Source of the DNA: Byssochlamys sp. IMV 00236
Taxonomy: Eukaryota; Ascomycota; Eurotiomycetes; Eurotiales; Thermoascaceae
Length of the DNA stretch: 52,198 nt
Direction of reading: 5' to 3'
NCBI GenBank assembly: GCA_001931875.2
Contig: MSJH02000518.1
Location: 1-52,198 of the forward strand
Below the pieces are notes generated by a model, which saw only the letters and a program-made list of their open reading frames with translations, ran no database searches and was not told the origin of the DNA. The translations under genes were made by a program, and so were the position numbers. Below are positions 10,172-21,444 of this stretch, one piece after another. Numbering within the stretch: the first letter of the stretch is position 1; the number at the start of each line of letters is the position of its first letter.

Positions 10172-12936
10172 TTATTCTTCGGTTTCTTCGACAGGAGAAG
10201 CCTCCTCTTCTTCCTCTTGTTTATCTTCAATGTCCAAAAGCGGTTCTGATTCTTGCTTTGTGAGCTCAGGGAAAAGGTTTGGATATTGTGCTGGATCTGC
10301 TAAACTTTCTGCGGTCTTCTTTCTATTCTTGTTCAAAAGAGAATTCTTCCACACATTAACCACCTTTGAAATTTGTTCAGGAGCATAAGTTCTTGCTAAC
10401 ATAGCGGCTTCGGGAATACGTTCGGTCTTGATTAACAAATCAATGGCTTCTTCCATAGCTCCCAATTGATATAAACAATTGAATGCAATGTTATTTTTGC
10501 CTTGTTCGACTGTAGATCAAAATGGTTAGTTATGTAATATTCAAACAAAGCGGCAATATACGTTACTGGCCATATCTGCAACTTGTCTTACTCCAGTGCG
10601 GTTGTTATTGGATGTATAAAAGAGTAATAGGCCACTAAGGTCATTAGCCTTCTTCAAGCATAGTTCAGCTAGCTTGAAGTTCCATGATGATAAGGCAACA
10701 TCACCTAATGATCTCCACTTGGGCTCACTGTCCAATTTATGTGCAATACCTGAAGCAATATCTAATTTTCCAAGTTGAACAGCAAGATCAAATTGTTGAT
10801 CAATATCTGTTGTCACATCCAAGGCAAGTTCTTTCAAGCCTTGAGACTCAAGGAATCGAGCAACACGTCCACGCTGGTTATCTGGAATAGAAGGGAGTAA
10901 AGTAGAAGCTGATTCCAAATCTCCACGAAGAACGGCAGTTTGATATTGAATAACAGTTAATGACAATCCATAGCTGTAGATATTGACATCTCGATCAGCC
11001 ATGTAGATTCTGTTGTCTCGAGGCACGTATCCCAACAGATACATCGGCTTATCAAAATGACTGATTGTATAAGTCTCAGTACCAACAAGATAATTGATAC
11101 GGTTGGAGTTATTGCTGTAGATGAAACAATCGCCAGCCCAGGTACCGGTTTTGACGCTATCGGATATTTCCGTGACGAACTCGAATGCATCCTCAACACC
11201 TTCTTCGCCTGGGTCACCGCCGCTTTCAATATATTGAGCATATGCTTGAGCATTGTATCTCAACACATAGAATGAGTCTTCACATACAATAGCAATGAGG
11301 TCACCTGCATCTGACCAGTAGACGTTTCTGGAATCAACATCTATACGACGGACTACTTGACCATTTTCCCAGTCATAAAAGTTCAGGAAACCATTGCCGC
11401 GAACACCAAGCAAGGCACCACCATAGATTCCCTCTGCACTGTAGTTAAGCTTTGGGAGTAAACCAGGTCTTTCTTTGAAGTTCTTGAATACCTTCACTTT
11501 AGTGGCAGATTCACGAACAGCATAGACGTTAGAGTCCTCTGCCCAAACAAAGTCGAGAGCACTACCAAAGCTCTTGTTTCTCCAGGCTAAAGCAGTGTAG
11601 ATGATATATTCACCATCGCCACAAACAACGACAAAACGACCGTTGGGAGAGTGTTGGAGAGTTTGAGGATATACTTCACAGCTACCGAGATCCTTGATAG
11701 GAAGTGCCAATCTTTCTCCATCCTTTGCATTATCATCTGATATAAAAGAAAAGTTAGGCTTAAAACAATGTACAAAAGTATGTCACAACATTACCAACTC
11801 CTGTTTTGATGTTTGTGGTTTGAATTTCGGAATGCTTGGCCCAAATGATCTTTCCGGATAAATCCATAGATACAGCAGGTTCTTCCCTACCGAGCTTGAT
11901 GACAACAGCACCTTCGTCGTAACCCAAGGCAACATTGTTACCATTCTTCTGAGTGGCCATGCACCAAGCGCGTTCCAATCCATAATTCAGCGTATTTTCT
12001 AAACGGTATGTATCAGAGTTCCAAATGCGTACAGTGCCGTCTTCAGAGCCTGATAAAATGATGGGTAAATTAGGGTGGAAAGCGGCAAAGTTGACGTTTT
12101 GATTATGTCCTTCTAGTGTTTGAACACAGTTTTTGTTTTGATAGTCCCAAATCTTGATGAGGTTATCATCAGCACAAGAGATCAAATATGGTTTATCACC
12201 ACCATGGTAATAGTCTACATAATTAGCACCCTTTCCATGTCCTTCTAAAGTAAAGTTGGGAGCGGATGATCCAAGAGACCAAACTTTGATCATTCCATCA
12301 AGTCCAGCCGATGCAAAGGTGTTTGAATCTTTAGGGTTGAAAGTCAAGTGCATCACAAAATGAGCATGTCCTTCATATACCTAACACGTACAATTTTTTA
12401 GGTTCAACATGAATAGCAGCGTTATATCATACCTGAATACATTTCCATCCTTTTTCCCAATCCCAAAGTCGGATTGTCATATCATCGGAGCCTGATAAGA
12501 CAAGAGGTTGTGTAGGATGAACTGCAAGACAACGAATGTAGTCAGGGTGAGCTTCGAAAGCAGTGACTTTTTCAAGTGTGTTGTAATTGAATACACGAAT
12601 TTGAGAGTCGTCAGCACCTGTAACGATCCAATTTTTACGAGGAACAAACTTTGCAGCACGAACAGGTGTCTCTGACACTTCGATTGTTTTAACTATGGCC
12701 TATGCATGCGTGTGATTAATTGTAATGGATAATGTGTTTGCTTTAAATACCTGTGTTTCATAATTGTAGATTTGAACAAGTCCACTATATAAACTTGTCA
12801 ACAACCAAGGTTCTGTTGGATGCAAGTCGACACATTTAACACGCTCTGAGCGCGATAATAGTTTACGCTAGAAAAAATGTTATTTCATCTCGAGTAAAGT
12901 AAATTGTTGTAAGCTTGCCTTTATATCGATGCGCAT
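10172..12936 (-). CDS. SEC27: Coatomer subunit beta-prime (COPI, Sec27/COPB2)
   Basis: Six exons on the minus strand: 12936-12919, 12867-12751, 12699-12433, 12380-11795, 11736-10567 and 10509-10172, giving 831 residues (yeast Sec27 is about 890). The product is the beta-prime subunit of the COPI coat, which shapes retrograde Golgi-to-ER vesicles and recognises dilysine sorting signals. Seen: MRIDIK then [20 protein letters not shown] at the start; WD40 repeats with [30 protein letters not shown] and [20 protein letters not shown]; the second propeller and alpha-solenoid with [20 protein letters not shown]. The C-terminus is shorter than in yeast and ends in an acidic run. All introns keep phase; four are GT-AG and the first is GC-AG. 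A likely acceptor (TTTTCATAG) just before the ATG suggests a 5' UTR intron. Confidence 0.95.
12913..12918 (-). other. Non-canonical GC donor site of COPB2 intron 1
   Basis: The first exon ends AAAG and is followed by GCAAGC on the minus strand. The next exon starts at 12867 after TTTCTAG. Only this junction gives the conserved IDIKRKL sequence, and the rest of the donor fits the strong AG|GCAAG consensus of GC-AG introns. Confidence 0.8.
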
Positions 12937-13759
12937 GCCCTATGAAAACAAAAGGTCAATTGATTAGTATACTTTTTCAAATAAGAGAAAGAAAAGAAAG
13001 AAAGAGAAAGATGGTTGATGACATTAGTCATTCTCTTCTTTCTCCCTTTTTCTCTCTTGTTTCTTCCTTTTGGGACTTTTCATGTTTACCATTTTTATCT
13101 TTTTTTGTTATTTATGTAAAAATGGGTAACTAAAACAGATGAAAGGTGTTCACAAAATAAATGAGGAAAGTATATGTGGTAGGTTGCCTACTCTCACAAT
13201 AGAAAGACGACGGGTATTGAATTTTAGTGGTTTTTAGCCTATGAGGAGAAGTCATGACAATCAACACTGAAAATCAAGGTCCGAAAGAAAGGGAAAGAGT
13301 GCCACGACAACAGATACAGTAACCAACGTGGCAGCATCAGCAGAAGAGGACAGTACACTGACTCATTGACTGAGAACAACAGCAAATCATAGATAGTATA
13401 CGATCGAATAAATAGACATGCAGATATCAAAGCATTCGGCTATCTTTGGGATATGACGCAGGAACAAAAAAAAGATGTACAAGCGTTCCTGTAGCTATTG
13501 AAAGTCTATAAGGATTATTGCATGTGTAAACACGAAGTGATCAATAAGATACTTAGTCATTTAATATGATATCTTCGTTCATTGCTGCGAATCTTGAACC
13601 TTTCTGTTCAACAATGTGACAGCCTCATCTATTGCCATAAACAAAAATATACAATATGTATACATTAAAGGACGGTATAGACTCAATAGCAACATAATAT
13701 ATAAAGAATCTTTATAAAAATGTCAACCATGAACACATCAAGCAACATAAATAACACAA
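12937..13759. other. Upstream region of COPB2, no supported gene
   Basis: Contains a purine-rich microsatellite-like tract near 12985-13010 (pyrimidine-rich on the COPB2 strand, as expected for an intron or leader). No coding region recognised. Confidence 0.5.
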
Positions 13760-14620
13760 AATGAGTTTAATTTGTAGCCGTATCAGCCATAAAGACTTCA
13801 AAGCGGTATTTCCATTTTTAGTGGGCCTGCTTGAAATGCACCTACGTATATTCCCCCAGAATTAGATATCGTGACGGTTAATACTTGGTTAGCTGGTCAA
13901 CGAATGCTGAGCATGACGCACGAGATTCAACGATGGTGGCCATTCTTGCGCGCTCTGCTCAAAACGCTGTGGAATCAATTGAGGTTTGCCATTGGCGCAG
14001 CTCAGCAAGCAAAGCTTTCTTGGTTGGAGTATCGTTGATGTACTTTTCCAAAATAGCCTTGTATCTTCTTGTGCACGATTGCCGATTTGTGAGCGTAAAG
14101 TGAAGCCAAAACTTTTTTAAATCCAGTGTTTCGACATTGTTCAAACACCAAAGCGCATCACTGGGTATTCTTCGAGGCCGTTTGCTATGTGCTATAGTCG
14201 ACATGGTTGGCAAGAGAAAGGCTATGACGAAAAATTTGTGCTGCCGGACTTGTCCGGCATGGGCAACGTTGCTTATGATATTTTTGCTGGCTGTTGTTGT
14301 CATTTCTCTTTCTCTTCTTCACCTCAGCAATTAAGATGCAAGCGGCCTGTAGTCTTCAGATGACAGCCCTTGATACCAACCAACTGCAGCATAGAGCTCC
14401 TATCCCTCTATGTTCCTTGGTTTGGGTTCTCTTGCAGAGGTTTTTTATATCGACATACTAACGTACTTGTGTGATTTCTATAGGTTTATTGGCAGTGCTG
14501 TCGTTGGATAACAAGGAAGACAGCTTACTAAACATAGTGTATCGAAGCACTTTAACAACTTCGCATGCATCAATGGCCATGGTCTGAAACGCGCTGACAC
14601 CTATATTGACACAGCATGCA
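13760..14620 (-). pseudogene. Decayed ORF-rich patch, unknown gene
   Basis: A 114-residue minus-strand frame (13959-14303) includes PSDALWCLNNVETLDLKKFW and NRQSCTRRYKAILEKYINDT. It looks coding but matches no family I know. Similar-looking pieces lie on both sides in other frames: MAIDACEVVKVLRYTMFSKL upstream near 14580-14520, ending beside a GTACGT donor-like site; LYAAVGWYQGLSSEDYRPLA near 14390; and ISNSGGIYVGAFQAGP near 13850. I could not join them into one clean model. It may be a multi-exon gene I failed to resolve or the remains of a transposable element, since a transposase pseudogene lies next to it. Confidence 0.3.
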
Positions 14621-14967
14621 TTACGTATACACAGATGTACTTGTTAGTTAGATCACTTTGACTATCTATTGACTTGTACGTGTTCACTTGATTATAAAAT
14701 TTGTTGGAATTTTTTTTTGTTGGCGTTATTTTAAAGCATGCCTAAGTTATTCTCTTTACACCAACAAAAAAATAACAAAATGGTGTATTTGACTCAGCTG
14801 CGATCAAGAGCGTGGTATTATACTGGTGTCTACTCCATTTTTCCTGTCCTGCAAGAGTTATCCACCGTCATATCTTTTTTTTTTTTTGGGTCCATCTACT
14901 TTCAAAAGTAAGCTTTTTTTTTGTTTTCTGTCACAAATGCTCATGTTTCCGTAGAATGAAAGCTTCT

Positions 14968-16271
14968 TTAGATCGTTTGCCTATTACGACACTTGTCCAA
15001 GCATTTATGAGAATGCCTAACGATCCCTTTAAAATCACTTAGTTTCAAGCTATTAGAAGCTTCACTGATCCAGGTCATCAACGTTTCCTTCTCGAGAAAC
15101 TTGTTGCGTTTCACTTTACTTTTGATCACTGACCAGAATTGCTCAATTGGATTGAGTTCAGGAGAATATGAAGGCAAGTAAGCGCAGTGGTAGCCGCGAG
15201 ATTTTACGTATTTGGCTATGTCTTCTGATGTATGGATAGGAGCATTATCCATCACGAGATAGTGACCTTTCATGTGCGGATACTGGTTCATTTCATCCAT
15301 TGTGGCTTTCAGAAAACTGACATAGTGTCCGGTAACCGTTCCTTTGCTCGTATGCCCAACGCCATCTCCCCTCTTTCTCTTTTTATCGGATGGAGGCTGA
15401 GGAAGTCTAAGGCTGCATTTGATTAGACCCTCAGCAGAAATCGCGCCTAAAATAGTTGTTGTTGTTGCTCGTGTTTTGAGAACTGTGACCACTGCCGGTG
15501 TACCTTTCCTTGGCCATGCCATACTACGTTTCAAATTAATATGGAAAGCAGATTCGTCAAGAAAGACACAGTTTCTCGTAAAATCCATATCTGTTTTTTC
15601 CCATTTATGAATTCAATCCAAGCGCTCTTGAATCTTTTCTTCGCTATTCCGGTCTATGATCTGAAGCCTAGCTTTTTTGAGAGACAAATTGCAATGTTCT
15701 TTTACAAAATCAAACAAAGTACTTTTAGATACTTTTAATTCTGTAAATATTTGCTTTAACTTCTTCATTACTTCGTCTAGGACGACGGAAGGATTCTCAT
15801 CAATGCACTCGAGAATAACGCATTTGTGTTCCTCATGGAGAATACGAGGACGACTGGTCTTTCTCTGTTTCTGAAAGATACTGTCAGGATCCTTCTCGTA
15901 CTGCGCAGCCCATTTTTGTGCTGTACGAACATGAATCCCAAGCTGATTTGCGGCAGCAGCTGCACTCAAACACCTCTCAAACAACAGCTTGAAGAACCCC
16001 ACTTTGTCCTGGTCAGAATAGCGTGTATAATTTCGCTTCACTGGTGTTTCCCTCATTTTAAATCACGATTAGGCTTTGCCTCCTTTTCCATCTGCATTGC
16101 CTCTGTTTCTTTCTCGCGCTCCAGAGGCAGTCGAGCTAAATATTGCGTATGAGAGCTCAATGTTTCAAGACGAAACTGCTCCTCATCAACAATATAATCC
16201 ATTGGTTCGGGTCTGCCATATTCGTCGACGACAGAACCTTTTCCATTTTCAAACAAGAATTGAATGTTCAT
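14968..16271 (-). pseudogene. Tc1/mariner-like (DD34E) transposase, disrupted
   Basis: Seen: an N-terminal helix-turn-helix region (QDKVGFFKLLFERCL, ANQLGIHVRTAQKWAAQYEK), a second helical DNA-binding part, then a DDE catalytic core. The core has FLDESAFH (first Asp), LVMDNAPIH (second Asp) and SPELNPIEQFWSVIK (Glu). There are 34 residues between the second Asp and the Glu, the DD34E spacing of Tc1-like elements. Breaks: one in-frame TGA at 15613-15615, in RLD-stop-IHKW, where TGG would fit. In addition the first 72 codons (16271-16053, starting MNIQFLFENGKG) are in another frame and overlap the main ATG as ATGA. No clear terminal inverted repeats or TA target duplication were found. A TATA-like site lies upstream at 16333-16342. 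Confidence 0.85.
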
Positions 16272-16332
16272 TACCTATGGTTTCTAGTGTAATTGTGAAA
16301 AAGAAATAAAACGGGGACGAGCACTTGGTGTG

Positions 16333-16342
16333 CTTTTATATA
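16333..16342 (-). promoter_or_regulatory. TATA-box-like element before transposase frame
   Basis: Read on the minus strand this is TATATAAAAG, about 60 nt before the ATG at 16271, in the gap between the divergent transposase and CBF5. No other gene in that gap could use it on this strand. Confidence 0.4.
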
Positions 16343-16611
16343 TCCAAAGATGCCAAGAGTTGTCCTACAAAACATTTTTGGCAGCAAGACATCTGATTTG
16401 TCAGCGAAGACGAATTTACATTTTGTACGACACGAATTTTGTTCTTGCTTTCCGGTAGTCCGGCTTTCTGAGCGATTTAACTACAGCTTAAAATGTTGGG
16501 ACATAAGTAAATCGCTTGAAATAAAGTCACATCGTGGCTTTTTTTTTTCCTGAAATTGTTTAAAGGTAAATATTTTATTGCAACCTGTCATTCTTCAGAC
16601 TTTTGTCAATC

Positions 16612-18223
16612 ATGGCCGACGAGACTATTATTAAGCCAACTGCTACAGCACCCAGCATTGACACCTCCAAGTGGCCACTTCTCTTAAAGGTTAGCTTACT
16701 TTATAACAGTTAATGTTTAGAATTGTCATTAACCCTTTTGATAGAACTACGATCAACTCAATGTTCGTACTGGTCACTACACTCCTATCCCCAGCGGTTC
16801 TTCTCCCTTGAAGCGTCCTCTTGGTGAATACGTTCGTTATGGTATCATCAACCTTGACAAGGTAAAAAATAAATACACCATTTAGGGAATTTTGAACTAA
16901 ATTACCATAGCCTGCCAATCCTTCTTCTCATGAAGTTGTTGCCTGGATCAAGCGTATTCTCCGTGTCGAAAAGACTGGTCACTCTGGTACTCTTGACCCT
17001 AAAGTTACTGGTGGTTTGATTGTTTGTATCGATCGTGCTACTCGTTTAGTTAAATCACAACAAGGAGCTGGTAAGGAGTACGTCTGTATTCTCCGCCTTC
17101 ACGATAAAATTGAAAGCGAAAAGAAGTTGTCACAGGTAAAGTCTCTAGTCAACATGATTTATGTATATACTGACTTCTTTTATAGGCTATTGAAACCTTG
17201 ACAGGTGCACTCTTCCAACGTCCTCCTCTTATTTCTGCTGTCAAGCGTCAATTGCGTGTCCGTACTATTCACGAATCCAAGTTGATTGAATTCGATAACG
17301 ACCGTCATCTCGCAGTCTTTTGGGCATCCTGTGAAGCTGGTACATATATGCGTACTCTCTGTGTTCACTTAGGTCTCTTACTCGGCGTTGGTGGTCATAT
17401 GCAAGAACTCCGTCGTGTCCGTTCTGGTACAACTTCTGAAAATGTAAGTGGAAATTACTGTTGTTAGTCAATTTGTTAATCAAGCATATAGGATGACATT
17501 GTTACAATGCACGATGTATTAGACGCACAATGGTTATATGACAACACAAAGGATGAAAGCTATCTTCGTCGTGTGATTCGTCCATTGGAATCTCTTTTGA
17601 CCAACTATAAGCGTGTTGTTGTAAAGGACAGTGCTGTGAATGCCATCTGTTATGGTGCCAAGTTGATGATTCCCGGTCTTTTGCGTTTTGAAAGCGGTAT
17701 TGAAGTTAACGACGAAATTGTCTTGATGACAACAAAGGGTGAAGCTATTGCTCTTGCCTATGCACAGATGACAACGGCTGTCATGGCCACATGTGACCAC
17801 GGTGTGGTTGCTAAGGTGAAGCGTGTTATTATGGAGCGTGATACCTATCCTCGTCGATGGGGTTTGGGCCCTGTTGCTCTTGCCAAGAAGAAGCTCAAGA
17901 CAGAAGGCAAGCTTGACAAGTATGGTCGTGTGACCGAAGAAACACCCGCTGTCTGGAAGTCTACCTATGTTGATTACTCCAACAACCCAGATGGTAAAGA
18001 TCCTGCTCCTGTCTTTGGCACGCCATCAGAAAAGATTGTTGCCGCTGCTGGTATGGCACCAAAGATCACTGTACTTGACGTTGCTGCCAAAGATAATGCC
18101 GTGAATGAAAATAATAAGCGTCCTGCTGAACCTGAAAATGAAGAAAAGGCCACCAAGAAGGCCAAGAAGGAAAAGAAAGAAAAGAAAAAGGAAAAGAAGG
18201 AGAAGAAGAACAAGGATCTCTAA
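16612..18223 (+). CDS. CBF5: H/ACA snoRNP pseudouridine synthase (Cbf5/dyskerin)
   Basis: Five exons: 16612-16689, 16745-16861, 16911-17135, 17186-17443 and 17492-18223, giving 469 residues. All introns are 48-55 bp GT-AG introns in phase 0. The enzyme isomerises uridine in rRNA and snRNA, guided by H/ACA RNAs, and works with Nop10, Nhp2 and Gar1 in the nucleolus; in animals it also binds telomerase RNA. Seen: a dyskerin-like N-terminal block ([20 protein letters not shown]), the TruB motif [13 protein letters not shown] with the catalytic Asp, [20 protein letters not shown], the motif [12 protein letters not shown], and a PUA domain ([20 protein letters not shown]). The highly basic Lys/Glu C-terminal tail resembles yeast Cbf5. 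The polyadenylation signal AATAAA is at 18260. Very secure. Confidence 0.97.
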
Positions 18224-18276
18224 ATATTTATCTGCATGTGTATAGTCTTTACCTACTTGAATAAAAAAACCCCAAA

Positions 18277-18308
<32 letters not shown>

Positions 18309-18681
18309 GAGGTTCGGATTAAAAGAAACTGTAAAGATCATAAATCATTGAATAAGAGCATGACAATGACTGACAGCCATTGTAATCATTTCATTATTTA
18401 AATGACGCATCGTATGTGGATCATTTTAAAATATAATCCTGGAGTCTAGAATTGCTTTTATAAAAATCAATTGAGACAATATGAAGGCAACCCTTAAATG
18501 CCACTTTTTTTTTTTTATCTGTCATGTTACTGCCAGACTTCTTACTATTATCTATTTCCGAGCTGGTCAGTTTGCAATCAAACTTGCATTTTTTAGGTTT
18601 ATAAATTAAGTCTTTATCCCTTTCTACATCTACACATCCCCCTTTCCTTCCCTCCTTTTTCTTTCTTTCCTTCCTTCTTCA
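18224..18681. other. CBF5 3' region and TRK leader
   Basis: Holds AATAAA (18260-18265), an uninterrupted run of 26 A (18282-18307), and a C/T-rich stretch just before the TRK start codon (about 18620-18680), typical of a fungal leader. No gene. Confidence 0.6.
18260..18265 (+). terminator. Polyadenylation signal of CBF5
   Basis: AATAAA lies 37 nt after the stop codon and about 16 nt before the A-run at 18282. Confidence 0.5.
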
Positions 18682-20616
18682 ATGTTATCTGAACTATGGG
18701 AAACTGTCAAACAATTTTATAATGAACGAGTTCATTTCATTCAACTACACTACTTGTATATCCTGCTTCTTTCATTGATATGCTCAGCTCTCTTGTATAT
18801 CAATCCTTACACGAACCTGGACTATATCGACGCTCTTTTTATGGCAACATCTGCAACAACTAATACCGGTCTGAATACCATTGCTCTTTCCTCCTTATCC
18901 ACCTCACAGCTCTGTATTATCTATCTAGGATCCTTCTTGAGCTCCCATATCATGATATCAACTGTGGTTGTCATCATTCGGAAACATTATTTCTCAAAAC
19001 GATTTGAAGATGTTCTCTTGTTCAACAAAGCACAACATATACGAGAAGTCAATCAAAGAAAATTTGAAAGAAACGTTCAGCAAGTTGTTGGTCATCAACA
19101 ACAGAACTTGAGAAAGCCACTGCACAAGAGATTATCGTTTTTATCCGTCAGATCACAGCAAAAGAGCGAACAAGAGCCAAACGAGAATGGACGATGTAGA
19201 AGTATGATAAATTTATCAGGATCCTTGTTTCAAACACAAAAGCCGCGCTCCATTGATGATGATATTCGGGATTATCCTAATAGTAACGATTGCATATTTC
19301 AAGAATCCAACAAATCTTCGCTTAAAGAAGATAAAGAGAGTAATAATCCTTCGAGCAGCCAATGTTCTTATTCGACCAAAGAAGAACCTGACCAAATGCA
19401 AGATGCTTTACTTTACGTAAATCGGAAATCAAGCTCATCAGAAGATGTTCAACGTCGAACTAGTCAGGAAGAGAACTGTAACATCAATAAGCACCAGGAT
19501 ACGCTTACGACAGATGGTACTGGTACCATGTGGAGCAACCAAAATATCATGTTTGCAGGAGATATTGAACAACAAAGAGAAATTGCACGTAAAAGGCTAG
19601 AGAAGGAAAGACAGTGTGAAGACATGGTACACAAGATTGCAAACAATGAAAAACCACTGTGCACAAGCAGCGGTCATAGTACAGGAGATAGCATAACGAT
19701 TGTTAACTTTGATGTTGGATTTAATGATGACGAGAACATCAAATTGATCAAGCGAGGACCTATTCATAAAAGCGAGCTGACACGAGAACAAAGATATAGA
19801 CTAGGAGGAGCAGAGTATAGAGCTCTGGACCTCTTGTCGCGATTGGTGCCCATGTATTACATCTTCTTCATAGTTGGGTTTGGATTCATCATTCGTTCAT
19901 ACATCGGATCGTCTTCATATGTTCAAAGTGTACTTTTGAATGACAAGCATGAACCAATCAATGCATGGGGCTTTTCCTTTTTCACAAGCCTGGCATCGTT
20001 CAACAATCTGGGATTAAGTCAACTTGACGAAAGCATGCAGCCCTTCGAGAAGGCTCCATTTATGCTCTTTCTGATCATGGTGCTTATTCTAGCGGGAAAT
20101 ACAGCTTATGCAATATTGCTACGACTTGTTATATGGATCATGTACAAAACAACCCCTCAGTCTTATTATATGCGACGAGAGACACTCAAGTATCTCCTAG
20201 ACCATCCTCGCCGCTGCTACACAACCTTGTTTCCATCCTATCAGACCAGATGGCTATTGGTTGTCTTGGTTGGAATAACCCTTGCAGAGTTTATCAGTTT
20301 CGTCGCGTTGAATTATTGGCTACCTGTGTTGGAAGGTGTAGGCTGGGGAACATGTATACTCGATGGATTATTTCAATCAGTGACTACGCGAAGTGGTAAG
20401 TTTTACACATTAGGAAGCTAGAGATCATTTGATCAATTCATATCGTATCAAAGCTGGTTATAGCGTTGTTGATTTGATGAATCTCAATCCTGGAACACAA
20501 ATTACTTATATTGTTGCAATGTATATCAGCGTATATCCTGTCGCCATTTTAATGCGAAATAGTAACGTGTATCAAGTAATGAGTAGCCTAGTTCATGTTA
20601 AATACTGTGTGATCTA

Positions 20617-20650
<34 letters not shown>

Positions 20651-21275
20651 ACTTAGGAACGCGCATTAGGAATCTATAGTAGAAATAATGAAAATGAAGG
20701 CTTTGATATAGAAAGTAACAATTCCATGCCATTTAACCGACTTCGACGTACCAATACTGTCAGCAGTGTCGTCACCGCATCTCGTAGAGCGTTCAGAGGA
20801 CCAGATTTTTATGTGAGGACGCAAATTCAGAGACAATTGACGAGCGAAATATGCTGGGTTATAGTTTGTATATTTGTTATATGTGTAGTAGAAACCAAAG
20901 AAATCATGTCGCCATCACCCATCACAATATCAACTGTGATATATGAGTGCGTGTCAGCCTTTGGAAATATTGGTTCTTCTATTGGATATCCAAATACACC
21001 AACATCTCAGGTTGCACAATATCATCCAATTAGCAAGTTTGCATTGATTATATTAATGTATAGAGGACGCCACAGGGGTAAGTTGGCAAAGATGGAGATA
21101 AATGATAGATTATCGATGCTTTGTTTTAGGTCTTCCTGCTGCTATTGATAGAGCAGTCCTGTTACCGTCTGAACAACTTGAACAAAAAGAAGAAGAAGAG
21201 GATATGCTAAGGAAGAGAACTAGCTCTTATGGTGATGTATCTCCTCAAGATTATTATAGATGTCGAACCCTTTAA
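18682..21275 (+). CDS. TRK1: TRK-type potassium transporter
   Basis: Four exons: 18682-20395, 20454-20575, 20657-21077 and 21130-21275, giving 800 residues. High-affinity K+ uptake protein of the plasma membrane, built from four membrane-pore-membrane units. Seen: the four filter loops TSATTNTGLNT, SLASFNNLGLS, VTTRSAGYSVVD (split by intron 1) and SAFGNIGSSIGYP, each with the conserved filter glycine. The first two pore units are separated by a long hydrophilic cytoplasmic loop (about residues 110-385, Ser/Glu/Lys-rich), as in yeast Trk1. The tail motif RGRHRGLPAAIDRAVLLPSE is typical of fungal TRK and spans intron 3. Intron 2 is 81 bp and contains a 29-nt TA microsatellite. Exon phases agree at every junction. 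Confidence 0.95.
20620..20648. repeat. TA dinucleotide repeat inside TRK intron 2
   Basis: About 14 uninterrupted TA units between the donor at 20576 and the acceptor at 20656. It makes this intron longer than the other introns of the gene. Confidence 0.9.
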
Positions 21276-21444
21276 CTTTTGTATTTATTAAAAAAAATGT
21301 AAACTTGTTTGTTTGAGTTTGCATTGTTTTGCTAAATTTGGCATTATTCTGTGGCTCAGACAAACTCAGTAAATTCTCATACAATTGAAGCTGATACTCC
21401 TTTTCACCTTTTTCTTTTCTCTTTTTTTAAAAAAAAATAAAAAG

